A stretch of DNA of 64,000 nucleotides from Nitrospirota bacterium (GTDB lineage Bacteria > Nitrospirota > Nitrospiria > SBBL01 > JAADHI01). The notes under the pieces were generated by a model, which saw only the letters and a program-made list of their open reading frames with translations, made no database searches and was not told the DNA's origin. Of the stretch, positions 1-8,463 are shown one piece after another. Numbering within the stretch: the stretch's first letter is position 1; each line of letters begins with the position of its first letter. A program made the position numbers and the translations under genes. Location of the stretch: NCBI GenBank assembly GCA_029261155.1, contig JAJDBW010000025.1, positions 62,001-126,000 of the forward strand, given 5' to 3'.

Positions 1-2225
1 TTAATTTCTTCCGAACTTCGATAAAGAAGCGGATGGGCCAAATGTTTCGACAAATCGGAAAAAACCTTCCAGTCCGGCCGAACCTCGCCTCGAGGATCGA
101 AGGCTTCGGAAACCCCTTGGGTTTGTCCAGCCATATTGGTAAAACTACCTTCTTTTTCGGCAAATGTCGCAACGGGGAGCACAAAGTCCGCCATCTCACC
201 CAGTGCATTCATGAAAGGGTCTTGAACGACAATAAGATCAATCTTCTCTAAGGCTTCCCGAACGCGCATCGAAGTGGGTAGGCTTTCGAGCGGATTTTCA
301 CCCACCACATACAAGGCCTTAATCTCTCCGCGATGCGCCGCTTCGATCATTTCGGGGAGGCTTAATCCGTTTCCTTTTTCCCCTGCATCGGGCAGGCTTG
401 AATGCCAGTCCGATGCGAAACGCTGCCGCGCATCATCGGACGCATAAGCGTGCTGACCGGGCAGAAATTCTGAAACGCCGCCCATGTCGACCGCCCCTTG
501 CTCATTATTCTCTTCGCAGACCGGCAGAATACCTGCGCCTTCTTTTTCGAAGAGACCGGATACCAAGGCCAGATCGATCAAGCGGAGGACATTGTCATAG
601 GCGCCGACTTCCGAGACGATGGATTCGCCCCAAATGAGCGTGCCGCGTTTCGATTGCGCCAAGAGGCTCGCTGCTTCAACGATTTGCTCCCAGGAGAGTC
701 CGCAGGCATCCACAATGGCTTCTTTCGAAAGTGAAGCGAGCGCCCCTTGGAGCGCCTTGAAGGCCTCAGGGTGTTTTTGCGAGAAAGCACTGTGGCACAA
801 GCCTTCTTCAACAACAGCCTTAACCAGGCCCTGAATAAACATCGATTCGGAATTGAGTTTAATTTGTAAGGGATGGGTCGCCAATGCCATCAACTTGGTC
901 TTCCAGGTTTCAGTCACGATCAATTTACCGCCGAATTCGGCCATGGCCTTTTTGACACGGAGCGCCAAGATGGGGTTGGTCTCCGTCAAGTTTGAGCCCA
1001 CCATCAAAATGACATCCGAAAGGGCCACCTGCTCATAAGAACTGGTCGCCGAACCAATGCCCAAGGCGTGCTGCATCGCCAGGACGGAATTCATATGACC
1101 ATAGCGCGCGGCGCTGTCGATATTGTTCGAACCCAAAACAGAACGCATGAGACGTTGAAAAAGGTATACCGCTTCGTTTGTGCAACGTCCGCTGATTAAG
1201 CCTGCAATCGCGCGTCCGCCATGTTGCTCTTTAATTTGCTTCAGTCGTTTTCCAATTTGAGCCAAGGCTTGGAACCAGGGAATTTCGATATGCTCCCCTT
1301 CAACCTTGGTTAAAGGTTTGGTCAATCGTTTGTCACTCTGCACATATTCGAAACCAAAGCGTCCACGCACGCAAATACCGCCATGACTGTCACCCGGCCC
1401 AACTTCGTAACCCAACTTGTTCGTATAAGACAACTCGGAGGTCACAACCACAATCGAACGCTCATTGGTTTCGAGGATGATCTGGCACCCATCGGAACAA
1501 AAGCTACAGGTGGTTTCCGTTTTTTTAAGTTGCCAAGGCTTGAAGGTATATTTCGAGAACTTGCTGACAATGGCGCCGACCGGACAGACCGCCAGGCAGT
1601 CGCCGCAGAATTCGCAGAAAAGGGCCTCGCCGCCATGTGCACCAACATGGGTTTTTTTGTCTTTTTTATAGAAGCACAAGGCATCGACCAACTGGACTTC
1701 TTTGCAGACATTAATACATTGCCCGCAGAGAATACAGCGCTCCATATTAAAATCGAGGCCGATGCTTCTGGTGTCTTCGGGGATGACTTTTCTTTTCCCC
1801 TTTTTAATATCGTAAACTTCAAGGTCGTAGGCCATGTCTTGGAGTTCGCATTGACCATCTTTATCGCAAACGGGACAGTCCAGTGGATGAGTTACCAAAT
1901 GTTTTTCGACGGCCTTTTTCCGAGCCTCTTCCATTTTTTCGGTATCGGTATGGATCACCATGCCATCTTCTGCACGGGCGGTGCAGGAACGCACATTGTT
2001 CTTTTTGCCTTCGACCTCAACCAGGCAAAGTCCACAGGAACCAAAGGGAGAAAAACTGTAGTGATAACACATCGCGGGCAAAACGATGCCCATATCTTTA
2101 ATGGCCGTATAGACGGATGAACCCTCTTCCACCTGAATGACCGTCCCATCGACAGTCAACGTTGCCATTTTCTTTTCGGAATCTGGCGTATCGATAGAAG
2201 TAGTGCTTTTCTTAACGGTGCTCAT
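1..2225 (-). CDS. nuoG: NADH-quinone oxidoreductase subunit G (3' end outside window)
   Basis: Peripheral-arm subunit of respiratory complex I, carrying electrons between iron-sulfur clusters on the cytoplasmic side. About 741 residues are visible and the frame is still open at base 1. The N-terminus has a [2Fe-2S] set (MCYHYSF, then GSCGLC, then VRSC), followed by the His-Cys3 motif HPLDCPVCDKDGQC. Next come two complete four-Cys motifs (CILCGQCINVC and CEFCGDCLAVCPVGA), then CSFCSDGC with a later GGICVRG, which is the ligand pattern of the extra N7-type cluster and leads into the molybdopterin-oxidoreductase-like domain. The start ATG abuts the nuoD stop (TAAATG). nuoE and nuoF, usual between D and G, are absent here. 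Family assignment is secure; the C-terminus is not seen. Confidence 0.93.
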   Translation of the reverse strand, partial: MSTVKKSTTSIDTPDSEKKMATLTVDGTVIQVEEGSSVYTAIKDMGIVLPAMCYHYSFSPFGSCGLCLVEVEGKKNNVRSCTARAEDGMVIHTDTEKMEEARKKAVEKHLVTHPLDCPVCDKDGQCELQDMAYDLEVYDIKKGKRKVIPEDTRSIGLDFNMERCILCGQCINVCKEVQLVDALCFYKKDKKTHVGAHGGEALFCEFCGDCLAVCPVGAIVSKFSKYTFKPWQLKKTETTCSFCSDGCQIILETNERSIVVVTSELSYTNKLGYEVGPGDSHGGICVRGRFGFEYVQSDKRLTKPLTKVEGEHIEIPWFQALAQIGKRLKQIKEQHGGRAIAGLISGRCTNEAVYLFQRLMRSVLGSNNIDSAARYGHMNSVLAMQHALGIGSATSSYEQVALSDVILMVGSNLTETNPILALRVKKAMAEFGGKLIVTETWKTKLMALATHPLQIKLNSESMFIQGLVKAVVEEGLCHSAFSQKHPEAFKALQGALASLSKEAIVDACGLSWEQIVEAASLLAQSKRGTLIWGESIVSEVGAYDNVLRLIDLALVSGLFEKEGAGILPVCEENNEQGAVDMGGVSEFLPGQHAYASDDARQRFASDWHSSLPDAGEKGNGLSLPEMIEAAHRGEIKALYVVGENPLESLPTSMRVREALEKIDLIVVQDPFMNALGEMADFVLPVATFAEKEGSFTNMAGQTQGVSEAFDPRGEVRPDWKVFSDLSKHLAHPLLYRSSEEI

Positions 2226-3461
2226 TTATCGATCACACTCCCCCATTACAATATCATAGGTCCCAAAGATCGTAATCATATCCGCAATCATATAGCCTTT
2301 GGCCATATGATCGAAGGCGCCCATATGAATAAAAGAAGGGGCGCGGATTTTTAGCCGGTAGGGCTTGCCGCCACCCTGACTAACGAGGTAAAAGCCCAGC
2401 TCGCCTTTCGCGGCTTCTGTTCCGCAATAGATATCCCCTTCGGGCACGTTAAAGCCGGAAGAATAGAGTTTAAATTGGTAAATCATGCTTTCCATGTCGG
2501 TAAAAACCCGCTCTTTCGGTGGCGCGACAACTTGTGGTAAATAGGCTCGAATTTCACCCTCGGGCAGTTGATCCAGGCATTGCTTCACGATTTTACTGCT
2601 CTCTTTCATCTCTTCCATCCGAACCCAATAACGGTCGTAGGTATCGCCTTTGGTCCCTAAAGGCACCGTCCATTCGACTTTGTCGTAGGCTCCATAAGGA
2701 CTCACCTTCCTTAAATCATAATCGACGCCCGAGCCGCGCAAGGTAGGGCCGGAAAGGCCATACGCCACGGCATCTTCACCAGAAATCAGGGCAACGTTCC
2801 GTGTTCGACTCAACCAGATCCGATTGTTATGAAGCAGGCTATCGTACTCCGCAATTTTTGCCGGAAAGTCCGCAATAAACTTATAGATTTCATCCACGAT
2901 TTTCGGCGTGAAATCGCGCTCGACACCGCCCACGCGATACCAACTGGTGGTTAGCCGCGCACCGCAAAGTTCTTCAAAAATATCGAGGAGCACTTCCCGC
3001 TCGCGGAAGGTGAAGAAAAATATCGTCATGGCCCCAATATCTAGGGCCTGCGTTCCCAACCAAAAGAGATGCCCGATAATCCGCTGAACTTCTGCGACAA
3101 TCGTCCTTAAGTATTCGCAACGTTCTGGCAGTTCGATCTTTAAAATTTTTTCGATCGCCCGGACATAAGCAAAATTATTGTACATGGCGCAGATGTAGTC
3201 GAGCCGGTCGGTATGGGGTATAAACTGATTGTAGGTGATGGACTCCGCAATTTTTTCGACGCCCCGATGAAGAAAACCCAGCACGGGCTCGCACTTGACG
3301 ATCTTTTCGCCTTCTAAGGTAACGATGACTTTGAGCACCCCATGGGTTGAGGGATGCTGCGGGCCTAGATTTAAGAGTAGCTCCTCCGTCCGCAAAAGCG
3401 GTAGCGCATTCTTTGCATTAGGCTCCGTATCTTGGGGTATTTTCACCGTCATCTTATCCAA
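2226..3461 (-). CDS. nuoD: NADH-quinone oxidoreductase subunit D
   Basis: The 49-kDa-type subunit of complex I, which together with NuoB forms the quinone-reaction site at the membrane interface. At 411 residues it has the normal length for a stand-alone NuoD; NuoC is a separate gene here, not fused as in E. coli. Family signatures include LNLGPQHPSTHGVL near the N-terminus, EPVLGFLHRGVEKI, the VGGVERDF region, and the C-terminal stretch ending GECDR. The ATG at 3461 or the ATG three codons later could be the start. It lies 29 bases after nuoC and directly abuts nuoG, so it is co-transcribed with them. Confidence 0.95.
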   Translation of the reverse strand: MDKMTVKIPQDTEPNAKNALPLLRTEELLLNLGPQHPSTHGVLKVIVTLEGEKIVKCEPVLGFLHRGVEKIAESITYNQFIPHTDRLDYICAMYNNFAYVRAIEKILKIELPERCEYLRTIVAEVQRIIGHLFWLGTQALDIGAMTIFFFTFREREVLLDIFEELCGARLTTSWYRVGGVERDFTPKIVDEIYKFIADFPAKIAEYDSLLHNNRIWLSRTRNVALISGEDAVAYGLSGPTLRGSGVDYDLRKVSPYGAYDKVEWTVPLGTKGDTYDRYWVRMEEMKESSKIVKQCLDQLPEGEIRAYLPQVVAPPKERVFTDMESMIYQFKLYSSGFNVPEGDIYCGTEAAKGELGFYLVSQGGGKPYRLKIRAPSFIHMGAFDHMAKGYMIADMITIFGTYDIVMGECDR

Positions 3462-3490
3462 GCATCCTTGTCATAAAAAAACAACTACCC

Positions 3491-4027
3491 TCAACGCGGG
3501 AATTCAAAAGTATCCCGCCAACCGCGGCCCTGGATCGGAAAATTCTTCCGCAGTGGAAAACCCTCGTCGTATTCGTCCGGCAAGAGAATTCTTTTGAGTT
3601 CGGGATGATTTAAAAACCGAATCCCCATCATGTCGTACACCTCTCGCTCAAGGTAATTCGCCCCGACCCAAATCCCGGTAATCGACTCGATCTCACAATT
3701 GTCCTCAGGCACACGCACCTTCAATCGAATTTGATGTTTTAGACGAATAGAAAAAAATTCGTAAACCATTTCAAAACGCTCCCTATCCTTGGGGAAATCG
3801 ACCGAGGTCATATGAATGGGATAATCGAAATCCAATGTAGGATCGTCTCTCAAAAACCGGCAGACCGCAAGTAGTGCATCACGGCGGATGTGGACGGACA
3901 AATCGCCTCGAAACAAGGTTGCGCCGATATAGGCCTCGGCGTGTCCCTCACGGAGCTTTAGCGTAAGGGGATGATCCTTTCCGTCTTCCATGCCCCGCGG
4001 CACTCTAAAGGGTTTCGGCGGCTTCAT
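3491..4027 (-). CDS. nuoC: NADH-quinone oxidoreductase subunit C
   Basis: The 30-kDa-type subunit of complex I, part of the connecting module between the iron-sulfur arm and the membrane. It has 178 residues, typical for a separate NuoC. The diagnostic stretch is [19 protein letters not shown] followed by [16 protein letters not shown], matching the family signature. Its start overlaps the end of nuoB by four bases, which implies translational coupling. The N-terminal dozen residues are Pro/Arg rich ([12 protein letters not shown]) and not conserved in the family, so an internal ATG at residue 13 is a possible alternative start. Confidence 0.93.
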   Translation of the reverse strand: MKPPKPFRVPRGMEDGKDHPLTLKLREGHAEAYIGATLFRGDLSVHIRRDALLAVCRFLRDDPTLDFDYPIHMTSVDFPKDRERFEMVYEFFSIRLKHQIRLKVRVPEDNCEIESITGIWVGANYLEREVYDMMGIRFLNHPELKRILLPDEYDEGFPLRKNFPIQGRGWRDTFEFPR

Positions 4028-4503
4028 GCTTTAACAAAGACCTTCTTTTTCATAATTTGTTTTTGAAGATTCATCAAACCTTCTAAAAGGGCCTCTGGCG
4101 TTGGCGGACAACCCGGCACATAAATATCGACGGGAACAAAACGGTCCACCCCTTGAACCACACTGTAGGTATCGTAAATATTACCAGAAGTCGCACAAGA
4201 TCCCATGGCAATCACATAACGCGGTTCGGGCATTTGATCGTAAACCTTGCGGATGACCGGCGCCATGCGCCGGCAGACTGTTCCTGAAACGATCATCAAG
4301 TCCGACTGCCGAGGTGAACCACGGAAAACGCCCGCGCCGAAACGATCCATGTCATAACGCGAAGCCACAGCGGCCATCATTTCAATGGCACAGCAGGCCA
4401 AGCCAAAAACCATGGGCCAAAGGGATCCTTTTCGCGCCCAATTGACCGCTTGGTCAAGTTTCATCGTCACAAAATTAGCTTCGAACTTTCCGGTTAATCC
4501 CAT
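4024..4503 (-). CDS. nuoB: NADH-quinone oxidoreductase subunit B
   Basis: The PSST-type subunit carrying cluster N2, the last iron-sulfur cluster before quinone. Cluster ligands are visible in GLACCAIEM (the adjacent Cys pair), GSCATSG and VPGCPPTPE. The reading frame can begin at 4524, but I place the start at the ATG at 4503 because a strong AGGAGG lies just upstream of that codon. This gives 159 residues, normal for the family, and an overlap of only ten bases with nuoA instead of thirty-one. It overlaps nuoC by four bases, and is the second gene of the nuoABCDG run. Confidence 0.95.
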   Translation of the reverse strand: MGLTGKFEANFVTMKLDQAVNWARKGSLWPMVFGLACCAIEMMAAVASRYDMDRFGAGVFRGSPRQSDLMIVSGTVCRRMAPVIRKVYDQMPEPRYVIAMGSCATSGNIYDTYSVVQGVDRFVPVDIYVPGCPPTPEALLEGLMNLQKQIMKKKVFVKA

Positions 4504-4865
4504 TCCAGCCCCTCCTTTTTCCAAGCGTAGACATAAGCGACAAGGAAAAGTGCAATAAAGATAATCATTTCAATTAGGCCGAATAAGCCAATTTTATTAA
4601 AAACAACCGCCCAAGGATAAAGGAAAGCAACCTCGACGTCAAAAATCACAAAAAGCATGGCAATAATGTAGTAACGGACAGGAAAAGGATTCCGTGCGTC
4701 GGAGATGGGTTCGCTGCCGCATTCATAGGGCGAAAGCTTTTCCTTGTCGTCGATGCGAACCTGGACAAAATAACTGAGGACAAGCGTCCCCACCCCAAAA
4801 ATGAGGACAGCCCCAATAAAAATAAAAATCGGTATATAGTTCGCGGGGGGGAGATTGTCGATCAT
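4494..4865 (-). CDS. nuoA: NADH-quinone oxidoreductase subunit A
   Basis: Small membrane subunit of complex I, 123 residues with three hydrophobic segments (about residues 9-31, 66-86 and 95-113). The loop after the first segment has the family signature [20 protein letters not shown], including the conserved Cys in the quinone-cavity loop, and the second helix has [14 protein letters not shown]. It is the first gene of the nuo run; the next gene upstream (5141) is an unrelated lipoprotein, about 275 bases away, so the operon promoter should lie between 4866 and 5140. I see no convincing promoter there. Confidence 0.95.
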   Translation of the reverse strand: MIDNLPPANYIPIFIFIGAVLIFGVGTLVLSYFVQVRIDDKEKLSPYECGSEPISDARNPFPVRYYIIAMLFVIFDVEVAFLYPWAVVFNKIGLFGLIEMIIFIALFLVAYVYAWKKEGLEWD

Positions 4866-4957
4866 CCTGAAAATGCCCCTCTTTTTGCAGATTTATAGCG
4901 TATCAAAAACAGAGCAAGACTATTTTAGCCTCTTGGAGAAGGGATGTGCAATAAAGT

Positions 4958-4995
4958 AAAAGGCCTATCTGTATGAATAAATTATTAGGCCTTTT
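4958..4995. other. 10-bp perfect inverted repeat upstream of nuoA
   Basis: AAAAGGCCTA (4958-4967) and TAGGCCTTTT (4986-4995) can form a ten-base-pair stem around an 18-base loop. The A/T runs at the outer ends make it terminator-like in both directions. It lies between the lipoprotein gene at 5141 (minus strand) and nuoA, so it could end the lipoprotein transcript before the nuo operon, or be part of the nuo leader. Confidence 0.5.
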
Positions 4996-5105
4996 GGGTG
5001 GCCCGAACGTCACCCATTGCATTCAAAGACCATAGATAGGAACTCAGACGAATCGTGCTGGGTTTTCAGCGAACTTTTCGTCTGTGGACAAGATGGCATT
5101 GGAAT

Positions 5106-5133
5106 CTGGGCTCCCCTAATTTTGGGGAACCCA
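5106..5133 (-). terminator. GC-rich hairpin after TPR lipoprotein gene
   Basis: CTGGGCTCCCC and GGGGAACCCAG flank a short T/A-rich loop and pair over ten of eleven positions. The hairpin starts a few bases after the stop of the lipoprotein gene (5141). No long U-run follows on the minus strand, so it may be a 3'-end stabiliser or an imperfect terminator backed up by the A/T-flanked stem at 4958-4995. Confidence 0.45.
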
Positions 5134-5140
5134 GCCCCGA

Positions 5141-5536
5141 TTACATATTAAGGTGTTTTTTTAAGATCTCGCTGCCGGTGATCTTTGGATTATCCCCGCC
5201 AAATTCCTGTGCCTTTTTAAAGGCTTCAGTCGCATCGGCATGCTTCCCTTTGCCGTCTAGGGCCACGGCGAGATTAAAATGGGCCTCGGCAAAATCAGGC
5301 TTGGCGGAAATCGCCTCTTTCAGATGGTCGATCGCGACGTTCCAATGCCCCTGAACAAGATGGTCAACCCCTTCATTGTTCTTTGCCGCGGCCGAGGTAT
5401 TACTCATGCCATTTGGAGACATAATCGAAGGGATCGATGGGCTCCCGCCGCCGCCACCGGTGCATGCGGCAAAAGTCACGATCGTTATGATTCCGAGAAC
5501 ATAGACACCCAAGCCAAAGATGGACTTTCTATTCAT
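5141..5536 (-). CDS. TPR-repeat lipoprotein
   Basis: A small exported lipoprotein of 131 residues. The N-terminus is a hydrophobic signal segment (about residues 5-24) ending in the lipobox TFAAC, with Cys25 as the predicted lipidated residue, followed by a Gly-rich linker. Residues 55-125 contain about two tetratricopeptide repeats, including AISAKPDFAEAHFNLAVAL and ATEAFKKAQEFG, so a scaffold or protein-binding role is likely. A partner is not evident. It is a single-gene unit on the minus strand with a GGAGG-like site a few bases upstream, bounded downstream by hairpins. Confidence 0.8.
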   Translation of the reverse strand: MNRKSIFGLGVYVLGIITIVTFAACTGGGGGSPSIPSIMSPNGMSNTSAAAKNNEGVDHLVQGHWNVAIDHLKEAISAKPDFAEAHFNLAVALDGKGKHADATEAFKKAQEFGGDNPKITGSEILKKHLNM

Positions 5537-5864
5537 GATGCTGCCTCCTTTTATAGGTATGATTCAAAATATCCTTCAATTCCCGACTGAGTAAATAGAG
5601 TGAGGTTCGGCTAGTGTTTAATTAACGATAAGATCTGCGCCTCAATGCGCAGACATGCACAGGTGGATTTCCAATGGAAGACTTCAGGGAACGCTATTAA
5701 CTATAAAGGAAGGGATCTTTGGAAAGCAAGCGGGAAGCATAAGCTTTAACTTGAAAGCGCAAGGATCCGAATTTCCTTATGGAATAAAGAATCGACACCT
5801 TCCTCCTCAAAGTTGACAGCTTTCCTTTGAACTGGCAATATAAATCCCTCTAGAGCCTGGTCAA
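5537..5864. other. Divergent intergenic region (lipoprotein / amgK)
   Basis: No gene is visible. It holds the divergent start regions of the TPR lipoprotein (minus) and amgK (plus). A hairpin TCTGCGC/GCGCAGA (5634-5640 and 5647-5653, six-base loop) lies in the middle, and a promoter-like pair precedes amgK. Confidence 0.5.
5813..5841 (+). promoter_or_regulatory. Candidate sigma-70 promoter for amgK-murU
   Basis: A perfect -35 TTGACA (5813-5818), a 17-base spacer, and CAATAT (5836-5841) as -10. The predicted transcript start is about 5848, giving a short leader before the ATG at 5865. The -10 is only a fair match, but the same TTGACA-17-CATAAT-like architecture appears upstream of fabD and of the dehydrogenase at 40665. 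Confidence 0.5.
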
Positions 5865-6950
5865 ATGAACCCTGAAATCCTCCCTAAAATACTATCGGAC
5901 ACCTTTCAGTCCACGATTAAAACAGTACAGCATACCGCGCTGGCTGGAGATGCATCCAATCGCACCTATTTTCGCCTCAAATGGCAACAAAACGGGAAAG
6001 ACCGACAGGCCATCTTCATGGAAATGGCCGAAAACGAGTCGGCGAAAAGTTCGGATGAAGCCGGGAGCGATACTGCAGCCACGATCCAAGAACTTCCCTT
6101 TATCAACATCCAAAAACACCTAAGCGCATGCAAAATCCCCGTCCCCGAAATCTATTTATACGATGCGCCACACGCTTGCATCCTCTTAGAAGACCTCGGC
6201 GATTTAACCCTGGCCGAAGTTCTGGGCAAACCTCCCTACACCTCCTCAGAACTAGAGACCTACTACCAAAAAGCACTCGAGGCCCTCGTGACAATGCAAA
6301 TCGAAGCCACGCCTCCACAGGGCAAGCCAAGCCTCGCCCATTTACGCCGTTTCGACAGCAGCTTATTCCAATGGGAATTCGATCACTTTCTAGAATATGG
6401 CATCGAAGCCCGGCAAGGGAAAACAATTTCCGCCGATAAAAAATCCGCCATCCAATCTATTTTCTCAGAAATTTCCGGAGATCTGGCCGCCTTGCCCCAA
6501 GTGTTTACGCACCGGGATTACCACAGTCGCAACCTGATGATCGACAAAACGCCGGATGGATTCAAGATCGGTATCATCGACTTCCAAGACGCCCTCATGG
6601 GCCCGCCGCAGTATGACCTCGCCTCCCTTTTACGGGATTCCTACATCGAGCTCCCGGAAGATACGATCGATCATTTTCTGGGCTATTACTGCGACCAATT
6701 CGAAGCGCGTTCGGGAAAAACCATAGATCGGAAGGGCTTTCAGACGCATTTCGACCTAATGAGTATCCAACGAAATTTAAAAGCCGCGGGGCGTTTTGTC
6801 TTTATCGACCAAGTAAAACATAAAGATCACCTGCTTCCCTTCGTGAGCCCCACGCTTTTCAAAGTCGAGCGCACCCTCCTTAAACACGCGCGTTTAAAGC
6901 CTCTGTACGCCCTCCTCGCACCCGATGTCCCGGAGTTTCAACATCGATGA
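5865..6950 (+). CDS. amgK: AmgK-type amino-sugar kinase (MurNAc/GlcNAc 1-kinase)
   Basis: Predicted cytoplasmic kinase that phosphorylates N-acetylmuramic acid or N-acetylglucosamine at C1 during peptidoglycan recycling. It has 361 residues and the aminoglycoside-phosphotransferase (APH/choline kinase) fold. The nucleotide-binding N-lobe starts with AGDASNRTYFRLKW, the hinge is CILLEDLGD, the catalytic loop is THRDYHSRNLMI (HRDxxxxN, residues 216-223), and the metal-binding segment is GIIDFQDALMGPPQYDLASLL. The start overlaps no gene. The end overlaps the nucleotidyltransferase by ATGA, the standard amgK-murU arrangement, which is the main reason for the specific name. No strong ribosome-binding site precedes the ATG. 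Confidence 0.85.
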   Translation: MNPEILPKILSDTFQSTIKTVQHTALAGDASNRTYFRLKWQQNGKDRQAIFMEMAENESAKSSDEAGSDTAATIQELPFINIQKHLSACKIPVPEIYLYDAPHACILLEDLGDLTLAEVLGKPPYTSSELETYYQKALEALVTMQIEATPPQGKPSLAHLRRFDSSLFQWEFDHFLEYGIEARQGKTISADKKSAIQSIFSEISGDLAALPQVFTHRDYHSRNLMIDKTPDGFKIGIIDFQDALMGPPQYDLASLLRDSYIELPEDTIDHFLGYYCDQFEARSGKTIDRKGFQTHFDLMSIQRNLKAAGRFVFIDQVKHKDHLLPFVSPTLFKVERTLLKHARLKPLYALLAPDVPEFQHR

Positions 6951-7678
6951 AAGGCATGATCCTGGCCGCAGGTTTGGGCACGCGACTGCGCCCTTACACC
7001 GACACATTACCGAAACCCCTCATTGAAGTAGGCGGCCGGCCCTTAATTTATTACAACCTCCTGCTCCTAAAAAAATATGGGATTTTGGATGTCTCCATTA
7101 ACCTGCACCACTATGGGGAAAAGATCCAACAGGAACTTGGGGATGGATCGAAACTCGGCATGCAGATCCGCTACTCGGAGGAAGAAAGCCTCTTGGGCAC
7201 AGGGGGCGGCATAAAAAAAATGGCCTCGCCTTTTCCTGACGAAACATTTATTGTGATCAATGGGGATATCGTGATAGAAATTGAACTGGATCGTCTCCTC
7301 GCCAAGCATCGAGAAAAGAAAGGTGCGGCGACACTGGTACTCCGAGAAGACGCATCGCTTTCCAAATTTGGAATCCTTGAAATCGATGCGGAGGATCGCC
7401 TACGCAACATTTTAAATAAAACCCCTTGGGTGGGCTCGAACAAACGCCAATTGATGTTTACAGGCGTGCATGTGCTTGGCCCGGAGGTTCTCGATTATAT
7501 TCCTTCGGATTGTTTTAGTTCGATCACCGAGTCCTACATCGCCATGCTTCAAGAAAAGAAACCCCTTTATGCCTTTGTGGCAAAGGGCTATTGGAACGAC
7601 CTCGGACATCGCGATCGATATCGGCATGTCGACCGCGAAATTCGGGAAGGAAGGCTTCAACTCAGTCATATGCAATAG
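6947..7678 (+). CDS. murU: MurU-type sugar-1-phosphate nucleotidyltransferase
   Basis: Predicted to convert MurNAc-1-phosphate and UTP to UDP-MurNAc, so that recycled wall sugar re-enters peptidoglycan synthesis without going through GlcNAc-1-P and MurA. It has 243 residues, close to Pseudomonas MurU. The nucleotide-binding signature is GMILAAGLGTRLRPYTDTLP with PKPLIEVGG, and the middle carries LLGTGGGIKKMA and FIVINGDIVIEI (metal-binding Asp). Four-base overlap with the kinase gene indicates coupled translation. A generic glucose-1-P or mannose-1-P nucleotidyltransferase role cannot be excluded from sequence alone; gene context favours MurU. Confidence 0.82.
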   Translation: MKGMILAAGLGTRLRPYTDTLPKPLIEVGGRPLIYYNLLLLKKYGILDVSINLHHYGEKIQQELGDGSKLGMQIRYSEEESLLGTGGGIKKMASPFPDETFIVINGDIVIEIELDRLLAKHREKKGAATLVLREDASLSKFGILEIDAEDRLRNILNKTPWVGSNKRQLMFTGVHVLGPEVLDYIPSDCFSSITESYIAMLQEKKPLYAFVAKGYWNDLGHRDRYRHVDREIREGRLQLSHMQ

Positions 7679-7714
7679 GATGACTGATTCAACTTAAACA
7701 AAATGGAGGAATCT

Positions 7715-8422
7715 ATGCCACACCACGATCAATCGTCACATCATGGCGCCAAAGAAGAGCAAAGCAATGTGCAGGACGATCCCGCCGCAAAAGAACTTCT
7801 GCGGCAGGCCTTCGAGAGTACTTCACGCTGGTCTAAAGATTTTCCTGGCTTCGGCGCGGAACTCCTTTGCAACGACAATGGCGAAATATACAAGGGTTCG
7901 GTCGAAATTAAATCCCGGCAAGAAAAGACGATTCATTTGGAAGTGCCGGAGGAAAAGAAGGCGCTCGGCGAATGGGTCAACGAATCCATCGGCATGATGA
8001 CCGTTCACCGAGCCTGGCGGTCATTTGAAGAATCGGACGGCAAAAGCGCTGTGACCTTCGGCGATGCGCCAAATGATCACCCCTTGGGCCGGGAGATCTT
8101 GATTCATGGCGACGGCATGGCATCGCGCTATCGAATAAAAGACAATCGGATTCAACAAATTTCCCGTGACATGGGCCGGATGCGCTTTACCATCAACATT
8201 GAAGATGCGATGAAAACCGAAGACGGCAAGTCGCTCACCACCCAGTATGTCGTGTTCTACTTTACCGGCGACAATAAATTGATGAAAGTCGACAGCTTCA
8301 GCGACGAACATCATCTTCTAGGAGGAAACTACCTGCCCGCGCAACGCCAGGTTATCTCCAACGAAGGGGGGAATGTCACTGTGCGGGTGCTCGAATTCAA
8401 GGGCCACCGACTGCTTTCGTAA
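7715..8422 (+). CDS. DUF3386-like protein of unknown function
   Basis: A cytoplasmic-looking protein of 235 residues with no signal peptide or membrane segment; His/Gln-rich for the first 15 residues. From memory it resembles the DUF3386 family described in cyanobacteria: the order PGFGAELLCNDNGEIYKGSV, then the HRAWRSFEE region, then ILIHGDGMASRYRIKDNRI, then MGRMRFTI and GGNYLPAQRQVI matches that family. The frame allows an ATG at 7703, but GGAGG sits between it and the ATG at 7715, so I use 7715. It lies 36 bases after murU and could belong to the same transcript. Function unknown. Confidence 0.7.
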   Translation: MPHHDQSSHHGAKEEQSNVQDDPAAKELLRQAFESTSRWSKDFPGFGAELLCNDNGEIYKGSVEIKSRQEKTIHLEVPEEKKALGEWVNESIGMMTVHRAWRSFEESDGKSAVTFGDAPNDHPLGREILIHGDGMASRYRIKDNRIQQISRDMGRMRFTINIEDAMKTEDGKSLTTQYVVFYFTGDNKLMKVDSFSDEHHLLGGNYLPAQRQVISNEGGNVTVRVLEFKGHRLLS

Positions 8423-8463
8423 ATACGAATCGGGTTACGAGACATAGAATCGAAGAGGCTTGA

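Noticed and set aside
1-3. TAA on the minus strand at the window edge as the end of nuoG
   Set aside because: It is not in the nuoG frame; codons end at a different phase, and the frame is open at base 1.
1383-2120. 245-codon plus-strand frame
   Set aside because: It lies opposite nuoG, whose minus-strand frame carries all iron-sulfur motifs; the plus frame has no family features.
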